A stretch of DNA of 43,172 nt. Origin: an uncultured Dorea sp. GTDB lineage: Bacteria; Bacillota; Clostridia; Lachnospirales; Lachnospiraceae. Positions within the stretch are counted from its first letter, which is position 1; each line of letters begins with the position of its first letter. The stretch covers positions 1-43,172 of the forward strand of contig CAPEBR010000031.1 in assembly GCA_948602995.1 (NCBI GenBank), read 5' to 3'. The notes under the pieces are model-generated. The model had not been told where the DNA came from. It searched no databases and worked only from the letters and a program-made list of their open reading frames with translations. Made by a program: the position numbers and the translations under genes. Shown here in pieces: positions 1 through 8,722 of this stretch.

Positions 1-10
1 TGTAACAAAG

Positions 11-51
11 AGAATCCCGTATTTATACGGGTTCTAGCGTTTCGCAAACGC
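11..51. repeat. Two adjacent small hairpins at the window start
   Basis: Positions 11-35 form an imperfect stem (arms around CCCGTAT and ATACGGG), and 37-51 form a second one, GCGTTT-cgc-AAACGC. They sit between an unseen upstream gene and the amidohydrolase. There is no T-run, so a classical terminator is not clear. The bases TGTAAC at the window edge could be the tail of the GTTACTG repeat family found elsewhere in the window, but only the end is visible. Confidence 0.35.
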
Positions 52-89
52 CTATGTAGTAAAATAGTAAAAAAGGAGGGCAATGAGAG

Positions 90-1328
90 ATGATAATTTG
101 TGCGAAATATCTAATAACCGGAGATGGAAAAACAGTACTGACAGATCAGGCTGTTCTGACGGGAAGTGACGGGAAGATTAAGAAAGTCGGGGGAAAGGAT
201 GATCTGATCAGGCAGTTTCCTGATGAGGAGGTAAAGGATTATAAAGATGCAACCATCCTGCCAGGACTCTGCGATATGCATGCGCATCTGGCTTACTGGT
301 ATTCCCAGCCGGACAGCTTTAATTATGGGCCTCAGCTTATTATGCTGTATGCTTTGCAGCATGCCCAGGCAGCTTTTGAGAGGGGGATTACCTCGGTCCG
401 GGACATGTCATCTGCCCACGGCGTGTGTAAGAATCTGAAGCTGGCTGCTGAAAAAGGGTTTATTATTGTCCCGAAGATTACACACACGGATACCGGAATC
501 TGTATGACCGGAGGCCATGCATGGGAAGAGGTGGAGCAGGCAGACGGGCCCTGGGAGGTCAGAAAGGAGATCCGCAGGCAGGTCCGGGACGGGGCAGAAT
601 GGGTAAAGGTGCTTACAACCCACCGCTCCCATATCCCAGAGCTTACCCAGGAGGAACTTGACGCAGCCGTGGACGAATGCCACAGAAGAGGCATCAAATG
701 CGGAGTGCACGCGGGGACAAATCCCGGTATCCAGATGTGCATTGACGCAGGCTTTGACACCATCGAACATGCGACCTTCATGACCCTTGACCATGCAAAG
801 CAGATGGCGGAAAAAGGAATTGCGTGGACACCGACTATTATGGCATATACACTGCTTTATGATATCTGTAAAGATAATCTTGAGAAAAATGCCGGGGCGC
901 CGGTAAATGATCCGGTCATGCAAAAAGAGATGAAAGATTACCAGTACTTTGAGCCAGCCTATAAGGCATACCGGGATCATTTTAAAGAATTTTATGACAC
1001 CGGAGTAACTGTAATAGCTGGAACCGATATGGTTATGTACCAGTCGCCATTCCTGCCGCTTCCACGGGAGCTTGAATATATGGTAGAATACGGAATTACC
1101 CCTGTACAGGCAATCCAGACCGCAACAGGCAACCCCGCAAAGGTGCTGGGAGTAGAAGAAGAAAGAGGACTAATCAAAGAAGGGCTGGATGCGGATATCC
1201 TGGTTGTAGGCGGCGATCTCAGCAAAGATATCAGATGCCTTAACAACGTAAAACTCGTCACAATGGACGGAAAACGTGTCTTCGAAAACGGCATCCGCTA
1301 CGTAGGAACCCATAACATGAATATGTAG
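90..1328 (+). CDS. Metal-dependent amidohydrolase (imidazolonepropionase / Xaa-Pro dipeptidase type)
   Basis: A 412-residue amidohydrolase-superfamily protein, probably cytosolic, that hydrolyses a C-N bond in a small cyclic amide or dipeptide. The family signatures are visible: HxH (DMHAH, His64 and His66), a Lys in WVKVL (Lys173) that fits the bridging carboxylated lysine, later His ligands in GVHAG (His207) and IEHAT (His227), and the catalytic Asp in AGTDM (Asp313). The last 80 residues close the beta-sandwich seen in this family (NPAKVLGVEEERGLIKEG, DADILVVGG). The ATG at 90 follows AAAGGAGGG with good spacing. Closest characterised relatives are imidazolonepropionase-like hydrolases and proline-dipeptide hydrolases. 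A peptide role is suggested only by the Xaa-Pro aminopeptidase and POT transporter nearby. The exact substrate cannot be read from the sequence. Confidence 0.85.
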   Translation: MIICAKYLITGDGKTVLTDQAVLTGSDGKIKKVGGKDDLIRQFPDEEVKDYKDATILPGLCDMHAHLAYWYSQPDSFNYGPQLIMLYALQHAQAAFERGITSVRDMSSAHGVCKNLKLAAEKGFIIVPKITHTDTGICMTGGHAWEEVEQADGPWEVRKEIRRQVRDGAEWVKVLTTHRSHIPELTQEELDAAVDECHRRGIKCGVHAGTNPGIQMCIDAGFDTIEHATFMTLDHAKQMAEKGIAWTPTIMAYTLLYDICKDNLEKNAGAPVNDPVMQKEMKDYQYFEPAYKAYRDHFKEFYDTGVTVIAGTDMVMYQSPFLPLPRELEYMVEYGITPVQAIQTATGNPAKVLGVEEERGLIKEGLDADILVVGGDLSKDIRCLNNVKLVTMDGKRVFENGIRYVGTHNMNM

Positions 1329-1407
1329 CCGGGAATCCAAAGAGGACAGGGGTTTTTCTCCGACATGCGGAATCCCTGCCAGCCACGAAGAAAACCAGGA
1401 GGTATAC

Positions 1408-3033
1408 ATGGGAATATTTCTAAACACCACAAGCCCTTACGAAAGATATAAAGCCATGGTTTCGGATATTTATTTTGTTGATAAGTCAGCTCTGCTTACA
1501 GAACTCACCCCGGCTTTAGGAAAACCAAATAAATACTTCTGCATTACAAGACCACGCCGTTTTGGAAAGAGTGTAATGGCAGATATGGTTGGCGCATTTT
1601 TTGGAAAGTCCACAGACAGCAGTGGACTCTTTGACGGGCTTTCGGTTGCGAAGGGAAGAGATGGGGAAGAAAATCCGGACTACCGCAGACATTTGAATCA
1701 ATATAATTTAATCTATATTGATTTCAGTGTCGAGCCGAAGGGCTGTCAGTCCTATGGACAGTATATTGACCGGATTCAGGATGGAATTCATAAAGATTTA
1801 ATTGATCAATACCCAGATGTGCTCCTTAATGCCGATACTGCCGTATGGGATGCGTTAAATCTTGTGTTTCAAAAGAAAGGTGAAAAATTTGTCTTTGTAA
1901 TAGATGAATGGGATGCAGTTTTTCATCTGCCATATATCAGCAGAGAGGAACAAAAAACATATCTGCGTTTTTTGCGTTCACTTTTAAAGGGTCAGGCATA
2001 TGTTGAACTTGTATATATGACAGGAGTGCTCCCCATTGCAAAATATTCCAGCGGTTCAGAACTGAATATGTTCGCTGAGTATGATATGGCAACCAGGAAG
2101 AAATTCAGTGAGAACTTTGGCTTTTTGGAATGTGAGGTTGACAGGCTGTTTGAGATTTATCAGGCTGAGACCGTGACACCGGAAATCACGAGAGAGGATT
2201 TGCGCACCTGGTATGATGGATATTATACGGTAAAAGGAACAAGGCTTTATAATCCAAGGTCTGTTATATGTGCACTGCTTGATGATGAACTGACAGGTTA
2301 CTGGACCAGCTCCGGTCCGTATGATGAGATTTTTTATTATATCCGTAATAATATAGAGGCAGTCCGGGACGATCTTGTTCTGATGGTTTCGGGAGAGGGT
2401 GTAAAAGCTGAGATTGAGAATTATGCGGCTTCTTCCATGGAGGTAAATACAAAAGATGAGATTTATTCTGCAATGGTTGTGTACGGGCTGCTGACCTATA
2501 AGGATGGGAAGGTATATATCCCTAACAGGGAGCTAATGAAGCAGTATGAAAGGCTCCTGATTTCCAGGGATTCTTTTGGTTATGTCTACAGGCTGGCAAA
2601 GGAATCGGAAAAGATGTTAAAAGCCACATTAGAGGGTGATACAGAGACGATGGCGCGGATTCTAAAGTATGTGCACGATACAGAATCCCCGATTTTCTCT
2701 TATAACAGTGAGATTGAATTGTCCGCTGTGGTAAATCTAGTGTATCTGGCGGCACGAAATGAATATCGCGTGGAGAGAGAAGATAAGGCGGGGGAAGGAT
2801 ATGTGGATTTTATCTTTTATCCGGAACGTAAGAGTGCAGATGCTTTTGTTCTTGAACTAAAGATTGACAGTACTCCGGATAAGGCGATTGCGCAGATAAA
2901 AGAGAAAAGATATACACTGCGTTTCCAGGGGAAACTGGGAGAAAGGAAGAAATATGCAGGCAGGATTCTAGCGGTTGGAATCAGCTATAGTAAAAAAACG
3001 AAGGAGCATGCCTGTAAAGTAGAAGAAATGTAA
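1408..3033 (+). CDS. AAA-ATPase-like / PD-(D/E)XK nuclease domain protein
   Basis: A 541-residue protein of the AAA-ATPase-like plus C-terminal PD-(D/E)XK type that is abundant in Clostridia and Bacteroidetes. The N-terminal part has a P-loop of the form RPRRFGKS (about residues 48-55) and a Walker B strand FVFVIDEWD (about 162-170). The C-terminal 90 residues carry a nuclease-like core, GYVDFIF followed by FVLELKID, giving the D...ExK pattern. The ATG at 1408 follows AGGAGG at seven bases. It stands alone, in the same direction as the upstream amidohydrolase but with an 79-base gap, and ends at a hairpin. The cellular function of this family is unproven; defence against foreign DNA or mobile-element behaviour has been suggested because members often vary between strains. 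Function here is inference; family assignment is firm. Confidence 0.85.
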   Translation: MGIFLNTTSPYERYKAMVSDIYFVDKSALLTELTPALGKPNKYFCITRPRRFGKSVMADMVGAFFGKSTDSSGLFDGLSVAKGRDGEENPDYRRHLNQYNLIYIDFSVEPKGCQSYGQYIDRIQDGIHKDLIDQYPDVLLNADTAVWDALNLVFQKKGEKFVFVIDEWDAVFHLPYISREEQKTYLRFLRSLLKGQAYVELVYMTGVLPIAKYSSGSELNMFAEYDMATRKKFSENFGFLECEVDRLFEIYQAETVTPEITREDLRTWYDGYYTVKGTRLYNPRSVICALLDDELTGYWTSSGPYDEIFYYIRNNIEAVRDDLVLMVSGEGVKAEIENYAASSMEVNTKDEIYSAMVVYGLLTYKDGKVYIPNRELMKQYERLLISRDSFGYVYRLAKESEKMLKATLEGDTETMARILKYVHDTESPIFSYNSEIELSAVVNLVYLAARNEYRVEREDKAGEGYVDFIFYPERKSADAFVLELKIDSTPDKAIAQIKEKRYTLRFQGKLGERKKYAGRILAVGISYSKKTKEHACKVEEM

Positions 3034-3062
3034 AACGGCTTGCCGTGGAAGCCGGAGAGGTC

Positions 3063-3091
3063 GGGGACGGGGGTTCTCCCCGTCCCCTTTT
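3063..3091. terminator. Terminator hairpin between convergent genes
   Basis: A perfect 10-bp stem (GGGGACGGGG / CCCCGTCCCC, loop gttct) followed by TTTT on the plus strand. It closes the AAA-ATPase-like gene and lies just beyond the stop of the convergent Xaa-Pro aminopeptidase. Confidence 0.75.
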
Positions 3092-3096
3092 GGCTG

Positions 3097-4884
3097 CTAA
3101 ATTTCTCTTGTATATTCTTTCAGCCATTCTCTTTCTTCTTCGGTAAGATGCGGGCCGATCTTCTCATATACATCTTTGTGATACTGGTTCAGCCATTCTT
3201 TCTCGTCACGGCTCATTTCTTCTGGATCAATTCCATCCAGGTCAATGGGAGCAAAGGTGACGGTTTCAAAGTACATGAACTGTCCGTATTTATTCTGTAC
3301 GCCTTTTTTGACGATGAATTCATTTTCGATTCGGATACCGAATTTGCCGTCTTCATAGATTCCTGGCTCATCGGTAATTACCATGCCTTCTTCTAACTGA
3401 TGGTGTTCGTTCTTGCTGGGAACGACATACCAGCGGAAGCCTGTGGGCGCCTCGTGGACGTTCCCAAGATACCCGACGCCGTGCCCGGTGCCGCACTGGT
3501 AATCAAGGTCAAGATCCCAGATGGGGCCTCTTGCCAGCACGTCAAGGTTATAGCCATAGCAGCCGTAGAGGAATCTTGCACGGGACAGGCGCATCATTGC
3601 GCGCACTACTGCAGTGAAATATTTTTTCATCTGCTGATCTACTGAGCCAAGGACGAAGGTGCGCGTTATATCAGTTGAGCCTTCAAAATAGCCGCCTCCG
3701 GTATCATTTAGGAAGAATGCGCCGGATCTGAGTTCTACATCAGTCTCCTCAGACGGGGAATAATGCATCATAGCCGCATGGTCTGCATAGGCGCACAGGG
3801 GCTCGAAGCTGTCGCGGATATACCCTTCCTGCTCGGCACGGAACCCGGTAAGCTTGTCTGCGGAGCTCAGCTCAGTGATCGGCTCTTTTTCGTAGCGGGT
3901 CTTTACCCAGTGCATGAATTTGGTTACGGCAACACCGTCTTTAATATGTGCCTGTCTTATATTTTCAAGCTCAGCAGGATTTTTCATTGCCTTCATGAGG
4001 ATGGTTGGATTTGCAGCTTCTATAATCTGGCAGGGGATATTTTTATAGAGTGCATAATTCATCTTCATGGGGTCAATCATTACGGCAGCGTCTGCCTTCA
4101 GGCTCTTAATATCCTCATAAATGTCGTTGTATGGGTGAATATGTACCTGGTTTTTCTCTAATTCCCCGTGAATGCGCCCGTCAAGCTTGGATTCATCCAC
4201 ATACAATTCTACAGCATCCATTGTAACAACGGCATAGGAGAGAAGAAGCGGGAAGAAATCTATATCATCACCGCGGATGTTAAGCAGCCAGCATATGTCG
4301 TCAAGAGACGCGATCACATGGGTGTCTGCCCCGTTCTGCTCCATGACCTTACGTACCCGTGCAAGTTTGGATGAGGTGCTTTCCCCGGAATACTTCTCTT
4401 CAAGGAAGAATGCCGGCTTTGTAGACAGCGCCGGACGGTCCTCCCAGACGGCATCAACCAGGTCTTCAGAATAGTGAATGCCAATCTTTTTTCCACAGAG
4501 GGCTTCCTCATATTCCTGTCCTTCTCCCATAGAAAGGACGCGGCCGTCAAAGCCCACCGTGCCGCCTTCCGGAATATTGGCCTGTAAATATTCTGTGATG
4601 GACGGAGTATCGCCGACGAACATCTTCATCAGGCGGATGCCGCTTCCTTTAAGTTCATTTTCCGCCTGGAAGAAATACCTTCCGTCTGTCCATAAGCCTC
4701 CGTCATCCTTCGTGATGACAGCGGTTCCGTAGGAACCGGAAAATCCGGTAATGAACTTTCGCGCTTTAAAATGTTCCCCCACATATTCGCTTTGGTGGAA
4801 GTCAGCCGTCGGGACGACGTAGGCGTCTATGCCCTTCTCCGCCATAAGTGCGCGGAGCTTTGCAATTCTTTCTAGTACACTCAT
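3097..4884 (-). CDS. Xaa-Pro aminopeptidase (M24 family, long aminopeptidase P type)
   Basis: A 595-residue M24 metallopeptidase that removes the N-terminal residue from peptides with proline in position two. It has the three-domain layout of long aminopeptidase P: two creatinase-like N-terminal domains (start MSVLERIAKLRALM; DDICWLLNIRGDDI in domain two) and a C-terminal pita-bread catalytic domain. Metal ligands are visible as the Asp pair in LNDTGGGYFEGSTDITR, the His in GTGHGVG, and the two Glu in ITDEPGIYE and RIENEF; HEAPTG supplies the usual second His. I place the start at 4884 because AAGGAGG lies eight bases upstream; an in-frame ATG 39 bases earlier lacks a ribosome site. Probably cytosolic, since no signal peptide is seen. 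It may act with the amidohydrolase and POT carrier on proline-containing peptides. Confidence 0.93.
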   Translation of the reverse strand: MSVLERIAKLRALMAEKGIDAYVVPTADFHQSEYVGEHFKARKFITGFSGSYGTAVITKDDGGLWTDGRYFFQAENELKGSGIRLMKMFVGDTPSITEYLQANIPEGGTVGFDGRVLSMGEGQEYEEALCGKKIGIHYSEDLVDAVWEDRPALSTKPAFFLEEKYSGESTSSKLARVRKVMEQNGADTHVIASLDDICWLLNIRGDDIDFFPLLLSYAVVTMDAVELYVDESKLDGRIHGELEKNQVHIHPYNDIYEDIKSLKADAAVMIDPMKMNYALYKNIPCQIIEAANPTILMKAMKNPAELENIRQAHIKDGVAVTKFMHWVKTRYEKEPITELSSADKLTGFRAEQEGYIRDSFEPLCAYADHAAMMHYSPSEETDVELRSGAFFLNDTGGGYFEGSTDITRTFVLGSVDQQMKKYFTAVVRAMMRLSRARFLYGCYGYNLDVLARGPIWDLDLDYQCGTGHGVGYLGNVHEAPTGFRWYVVPSKNEHHQLEEGMVITDEPGIYEDGKFGIRIENEFIVKKGVQNKYGQFMYFETVTFAPIDLDGIDPEEMSRDEKEWLNQYHKDVYEKIGPHLTEEEREWLKEYTREI

Positions 4885-5012
4885 TGTAAAAACCTCCTTA
4901 AAGCTTTTTTTGTTATTGTCCATGAAAGAGGACTATAGCATTTTTTTCTTTTATTTTATCATAATAAGCCAGGATATGCCAGGATAATATTATTCGCTGT
5001 AGATCTGGACTT

Positions 5013-5098
5013 GCTGCTGTTCACGGGCCAGGAGGCCGCTTATAGCAACGGTTCGGAGCGCTATTAACTTGTCACTGTTCAATCTTCTGACCAGTAAC
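5013..5098. repeat. Degenerate copy of the GTTACTG palindromic repeat family
   Basis: The left end GCTGCTGTTCACGG and the right end CTGACCAGTAAC resemble the terminal inverted repeats of the copies at 37579 and 38341, but with several mismatches. The interior does not align well. It is listed as a probable decayed member. Confidence 0.35.
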
Positions 5099-5137
5099 AT
5101 ATTCAGAGCAAAAATATTATCATTCACGCAATACCTG

Positions 5138-5166
5138 TTGAGTTGTTTTTAGAACTTTGATATGAT
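5138..5166 (+). promoter_or_regulatory. Sigma-A promoter for the ABC transporter operon
   Basis: TTGAGT at 5138-5143, a 17-base spacer and TATGAT at 5161-5166, 63 bases ahead of the permease start. Confidence 0.65.
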
Positions 5167-5229
5167 AGGTATGAAAAGGAAAACGTATAGTACGTGAATC
5201 ATACATAGCAGGAAAGGAGAGGGGAGAGT

Positions 5230-7767
5230 GTGAATACAATTATAAAGATTTACCAGAAGATCACATGTCTGGTTTATGTTTTTTTCTTTGCGGCGCTCTG
5301 GCTTCCGTGGATGGAAATTGGCAAAGAGAGTTATCATCTGCCGGGATATCTCAGGATGGTTCAGAAAGCAGGGGGAATTGTAGAGCTGACAGACGGAAGT
5401 CCGGATTTTGTAGCTTCTTATTATCTGTTTTTCATTCCCGTTCTTGCGGGAATACTGGCGGTCATTTACGCAGTGGGCCTGTTGGTGGGAAGGCCGTTTA
5501 AGATCCTGTACAGAATGGTCAGGTGGTGTGAATTCATATATGCTGCTGCAGCGGTAATACTCTTTCCCATGGTGCCGCTTCTATGGACCTATATCCTTCC
5601 GCTTCTGTGCCTGGCAGAATATGTGGCGGGCCAGTATATAGTGCAGCATGATGAGATCGTGAAGGCGGCCAGGGAACGGATGGAGCGCGACAGGCGGGAG
5701 AAAGAAGAACGGAAGAGGAGGCTCTGTTTTCCAGGACGATACGGAATTGATTTTTTCCGTATGGTTTTGAAAAATGCAAAATATCATATCAGGAATTACA
5801 TCATGCTCATACTCAGCGGAACATTCCTGATGCTTTTTTTGTACCTTACATTTGCACTTAAATATTCATTTCAGGGGGTTCATACGGAAGAAGCGGTGGT
5901 CGGCGGCAGGCTGCAGGGGATTCTGCTTGAAGCAGTGTGGATTGGCCTGATTCTCAACGCCGTGCTAATGGCTCTCTCTTTTTCCTATTATATCCGGAAT
6001 AAGATGAAAGAGGAAAATGCTTTGGTTCTTCTTGGAATCCGAAGCAGGGCTCTTACGTCCATTATGGTAATGGAATATACAGGGTGTCTGGCATGTTCCG
6101 CCGTTATGGGGATTCTCATGGGAAACATTGCCTTTAGGATTCTCATATCAGCGCTTGGAAAAAGACTTCCAGTCAGGGTATGCAGTCTGCCGTTTTCCTC
6201 TTATTTGATTCTGATCGGAATCTTTGCATTGGCGGCGCTTATAGCAGCAATGGTAAATGGCCATGTATATGAGCATATGCGGTGGGAGCAGGCGGGGCTT
6301 CTTGTGACAGGAACCGGAGAAATTCCCGGAATCTCGGCATGGATTGGTCTGGCGGCAGGATGTTATGTCATTTTCAGTACAGTGAGTCAGTTCGGAAGAA
6401 GAGAAGGAGGAGAGGGAGAAGAGCTTTTGCTTTATTTCCTGTTTGGGATCATGTTAATCATACGTTTTCTTAAGGGGGTGCAGATGCAGCGGCTTAAGAG
6501 GACGGAGCGCCGATACTACAAAGAACTTTTCCGGAAGCTTATTTTTATAAAAAACTTTGGGCAGAATATGAAAAAAATCTACCTTCTTACAGGGATTGCA
6601 TTCCTTGTTATGTATCCGCTTACAGCGGTGTATGCGGTAAATGCAGCGGTGACAGATATCGAACAGCAATATCCGTATGATTTTGTATGCAGGGCGTCAG
6701 AAGAAGGGGCGGATGCTTTTGAAGAGATAAGAGATCGTTATAAACTGGATGCAGAGGAATATCCGATGACGACAGTATATACTTTGATGCCAAATGACAT
6801 TTCGGTCACAAGCAGCCTGAAGAGCCTTTTTTTTATGGAGTATGCTCCGGTTGCAAACGGACGACAGGTATTAGTGGAGCCTCCGGCGCAGGCAGGGATC
6901 CCGGCATCTGTCTATCTGAAATTAAAGGAGAATGCAGGAAAGAAGGTAAAAGCACGGGAACCAGAAGGGGAAGACATCTTTGTGGTTTATCAGGAAAGCC
7001 TGCTTACAAGAGCGCATGTTCTGGACTGGTCGGGAACCGAGGAAAGCATCTCCCTCCAGACAGCCTGTGAGGGAATGGATGTGAACAGCTACTCTGCGTA
7101 TACAGAACGAAGGGTGGCCGATCAGGAGCGGGATATACTGACCGGAGTCTGCGATGGCGGAAAGCAGCAGAATCTGGTGGTTTTTTCAGACGAGTATTTT
7201 CAGACGATTTATCAGGGTGAAAAATTATATCTTTTTCAGGCAGGTACAGCAGAGAAAGGCGTCTATGAAAAGGTAAGGGCTGAGCTTCAAAAAGCGGAAG
7301 AGGATACAGGGATGCTTCACTTTTACGACCGGAAAGCCAGTGTACAGGATACAGAAACAGAACGATACCTGCGCCAGGTGGTATGGCTGTTTATGCTGAT
7401 TTTAACAGGCCTTAGCGGGATTTATCTCATATTTATAAAATTCTGCTTTGAGATGGATGAAATTACTGAGAGATATCGTTTCCTCTCCTGCATGGGAATG
7501 CGTGAGCGGGAAGTAAGGAAGACGCTTCAAAGAGAGATGCTTCCGTTTTTCCTTCTGCCATTTTTTGTGGCAGGGGCTTCGGCAGTGATGTTTACAGGTC
7601 TTATGTTCCGGGTGAGGCTATACAGTCCGTCAGAGATGGGCCAGTATTTGCGGTATGCTCTTCCTGTATGGTGCGGCTACTGGCTGATACAGGCGGCGGT
7701 CTATCTGATCATCAGAGGAGTGCTGCATTCTAAAATAAGATATACAGAACAGGGGGGAGTAAGGTGA
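5230..7767 (+). CDS. FtsX-type ABC transporter permease with extra N-terminal membrane domain
   Basis: An 845-residue membrane protein. Residues from about 170 onward follow the MacB/BceB-type FtsX permease plan: a cytosolic lead-in (FPGRYGIDFFRMVLKNAKYH), one transmembrane helix, a group of helices, a large extracytoplasmic domain of about 240 residues (roughly 480-715) and three closing helices with a GMREREVRKTLQREM coupling segment. The first 165 residues are unusual: four hydrophobic segments and then a highly charged linker (RERMERDRREKEERKRRL). It starts with GTG at 5230 behind AGGAAAGGAGAGGGG, and overlaps the ATPase gene by four bases, so the two are translationally coupled. Such pairs often export or sense antimicrobial peptides and are usually linked to a two-component system, but none is present here. 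Substrate unknown. Confidence 0.85.
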   Translation: MNTIIKIYQKITCLVYVFFFAALWLPWMEIGKESYHLPGYLRMVQKAGGIVELTDGSPDFVASYYLFFIPVLAGILAVIYAVGLLVGRPFKILYRMVRWCEFIYAAAAVILFPMVPLLWTYILPLLCLAEYVAGQYIVQHDEIVKAARERMERDRREKEERKRRLCFPGRYGIDFFRMVLKNAKYHIRNYIMLILSGTFLMLFLYLTFALKYSFQGVHTEEAVVGGRLQGILLEAVWIGLILNAVLMALSFSYYIRNKMKEENALVLLGIRSRALTSIMVMEYTGCLACSAVMGILMGNIAFRILISALGKRLPVRVCSLPFSSYLILIGIFALAALIAAMVNGHVYEHMRWEQAGLLVTGTGEIPGISAWIGLAAGCYVIFSTVSQFGRREGGEGEELLLYFLFGIMLIIRFLKGVQMQRLKRTERRYYKELFRKLIFIKNFGQNMKKIYLLTGIAFLVMYPLTAVYAVNAAVTDIEQQYPYDFVCRASEEGADAFEEIRDRYKLDAEEYPMTTVYTLMPNDISVTSSLKSLFFMEYAPVANGRQVLVEPPAQAGIPASVYLKLKENAGKKVKAREPEGEDIFVVYQESLLTRAHVLDWSGTEESISLQTACEGMDVNSYSAYTERRVADQERDILTGVCDGGKQQNLVVFSDEYFQTIYQGEKLYLFQAGTAEKGVYEKVRAELQKAEEDTGMLHFYDRKASVQDTETERYLRQVVWLFMLILTGLSGIYLIFIKFCFEMDEITERYRFLSCMGMREREVRKTLQREMLPFFLLPFFVAGASAVMFTGLMFRVRLYSPSEMGQYLRYALPVWCGYWLIQAAVYLIIRGVLHSKIRYTEQGGVR

Positions 7768-8531
7768 AAGAGATCATTGCAACAAAAGGGCTTGTAAAAA
7801 ATTATTACAGGAATCATAATACCAATCATCCGGAGGCCCGGATTGAAGTGCTGAAAGGGCTTGACCTGTCGATTCTAGAAGGTGAGTATGTGTGTATCAT
7901 GGGGAGCTCCGGCGGAGGGAAGACGACGCTGCTTAAAATTCTCGGTATGATGGAGAGTATTACAGATGGAGAGTATTACTTCCAGGGGAAAGACGCCTCG
8001 AAGCTGTGGAAGGATGAGCTGGCTGACATTCGCAGAAAGAGGATTGGATTTGTTTTTCAGGATTATTATCTGATGGACAGCCTCTCTGTGGAAGAAAATA
8101 TTATGGTGCCCATGATTCTTGATAAAGCTCCTGCTGACAGGATGAGAGAGAAAATGCACAGTCTGACAAAACGGTTCGGCGTGGAGAAACTGATCCAGAA
8201 AGCGCCCTGTGAGCTTTCCGGAGGGGAAAAGCAGAGGGTGGCGATCTGCAGGGCGCTGATGAACGACCCGGATATTATCATGGCAGACGAACCGACCGGG
8301 AATCTAGATGCAAAGTCAAGCAGAAGATTAATGGAGACCTTTGATTCCATTAATCAGGAGATGAAGAAAAACATTATTCTTGTAACCCATGATCCGAAAA
8401 TTGCAAGGTGCAGCAACAAGATTTTCTTTATTGACAACGGCGTGATCGTCAAAACTCTTGAGAAAAGGGAGGGCGACTCCGCAGCATTTTATAAGGAGAT
8501 TCTCCACGAGATGGAAGAGATGGAGGAGTGA
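7764..8531 (+). CDS. ABC transporter ATP-binding protein (MacB/BceA/LolD-type)
   Basis: A 255-residue nucleotide-binding subunit. It has Walker A GSSGGGKTT, the Q-loop FVFQDYY, the signature LSGGEKQRV, Walker B IIMADEPTGNLD and the switch His in VTHDP. The VxADEPTGNLD form is typical of ATPases that pair with FtsX-type permeases. The start is a GTG at 7764 whose last two bases begin the permease stop codon (GTGA overlap), with GGGGGGAGTAAG as the ribosome site. The C-terminal tail is acidic and short. The stop codon lies directly at the left edge of a hairpin module (8529-8556). The partner is the permease immediately upstream. Confidence 0.93.
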   Translation: MKEIIATKGLVKNYYRNHNTNHPEARIEVLKGLDLSILEGEYVCIMGSSGGGKTTLLKILGMMESITDGEYYFQGKDASKLWKDELADIRRKRIGFVFQDYYLMDSLSVEENIMVPMILDKAPADRMREKMHSLTKRFGVEKLIQKAPCELSGGEKQRVAICRALMNDPDIIMADEPTGNLDAKSSRRLMETFDSINQEMKKNIILVTHDPKIARCSNKIFFIDNGVIVKTLEKREGDSAAFYKEILHEMEEMEE

Positions 8532-8556
8532 GCAAATCCCATTCACGAAGTGAATT
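8529..8556. repeat. Solo hairpin module shared with the repeat at 38400
   Basis: The module TGAGCAAATCCCATTC-x-CGAAG-x-GAATT recurs at 38400-38427 with only two differences. The two differences fall opposite each other in the stem ATTCAC-gaa-GTGAAT (here) and ATTCGC-gaa-GCGAAT (there), so pairing is kept. The first three bases are the stop codon of the ATPase gene. Confidence 0.7.
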
Positions 8557-8659
8557 GCAGATGGCAAGCGCTTATTAATCAAGAATTAATGTAATGATGT
8601 AGTAGTAAGTATAACGAATAGCCTGAAATATTGACTGGATAGTCTTGCCGTATGCACGA

Positions 8660-8700
8660 CAAAATAAGGGAGCAGTTTTGATGACTGTTCCCTTATTTTG
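8660..8700. terminator. Bidirectional terminator
   Basis: A 16-bp stem (CAAAATAAGGGAGCAG / CTGTTCCCTTATTTTG with one G-T pair) around a nine-base loop. A-rich and T-rich flanks make it suitable for both the ABC operon and the convergent POT gene. Confidence 0.85.
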
Positions 8701-8722
8701 TATATTCTTTATGAAATTATTA

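Larger units (their letters stand above)
4885..5229. other. Intergenic region between divergent genes
   Basis: 345 bases without a gene. It holds the leader of the minus-strand aminopeptidase, a degenerate member of the GTTACTG repeat family (5013-5098) and a good sigma-A promoter for the ABC transporter (5138-5166). ACGT-atagt-ACGT just after the promoter (5183-5195) could be a small operator, but this is only a guess. Confidence 0.5.

Noticed and set aside
3040..3396. A 118-codon plus-strand frame with hydrophobic content
   Set aside because: It crosses the terminator hairpin and runs antisense to the end of the aminopeptidase gene; no ribosome site.
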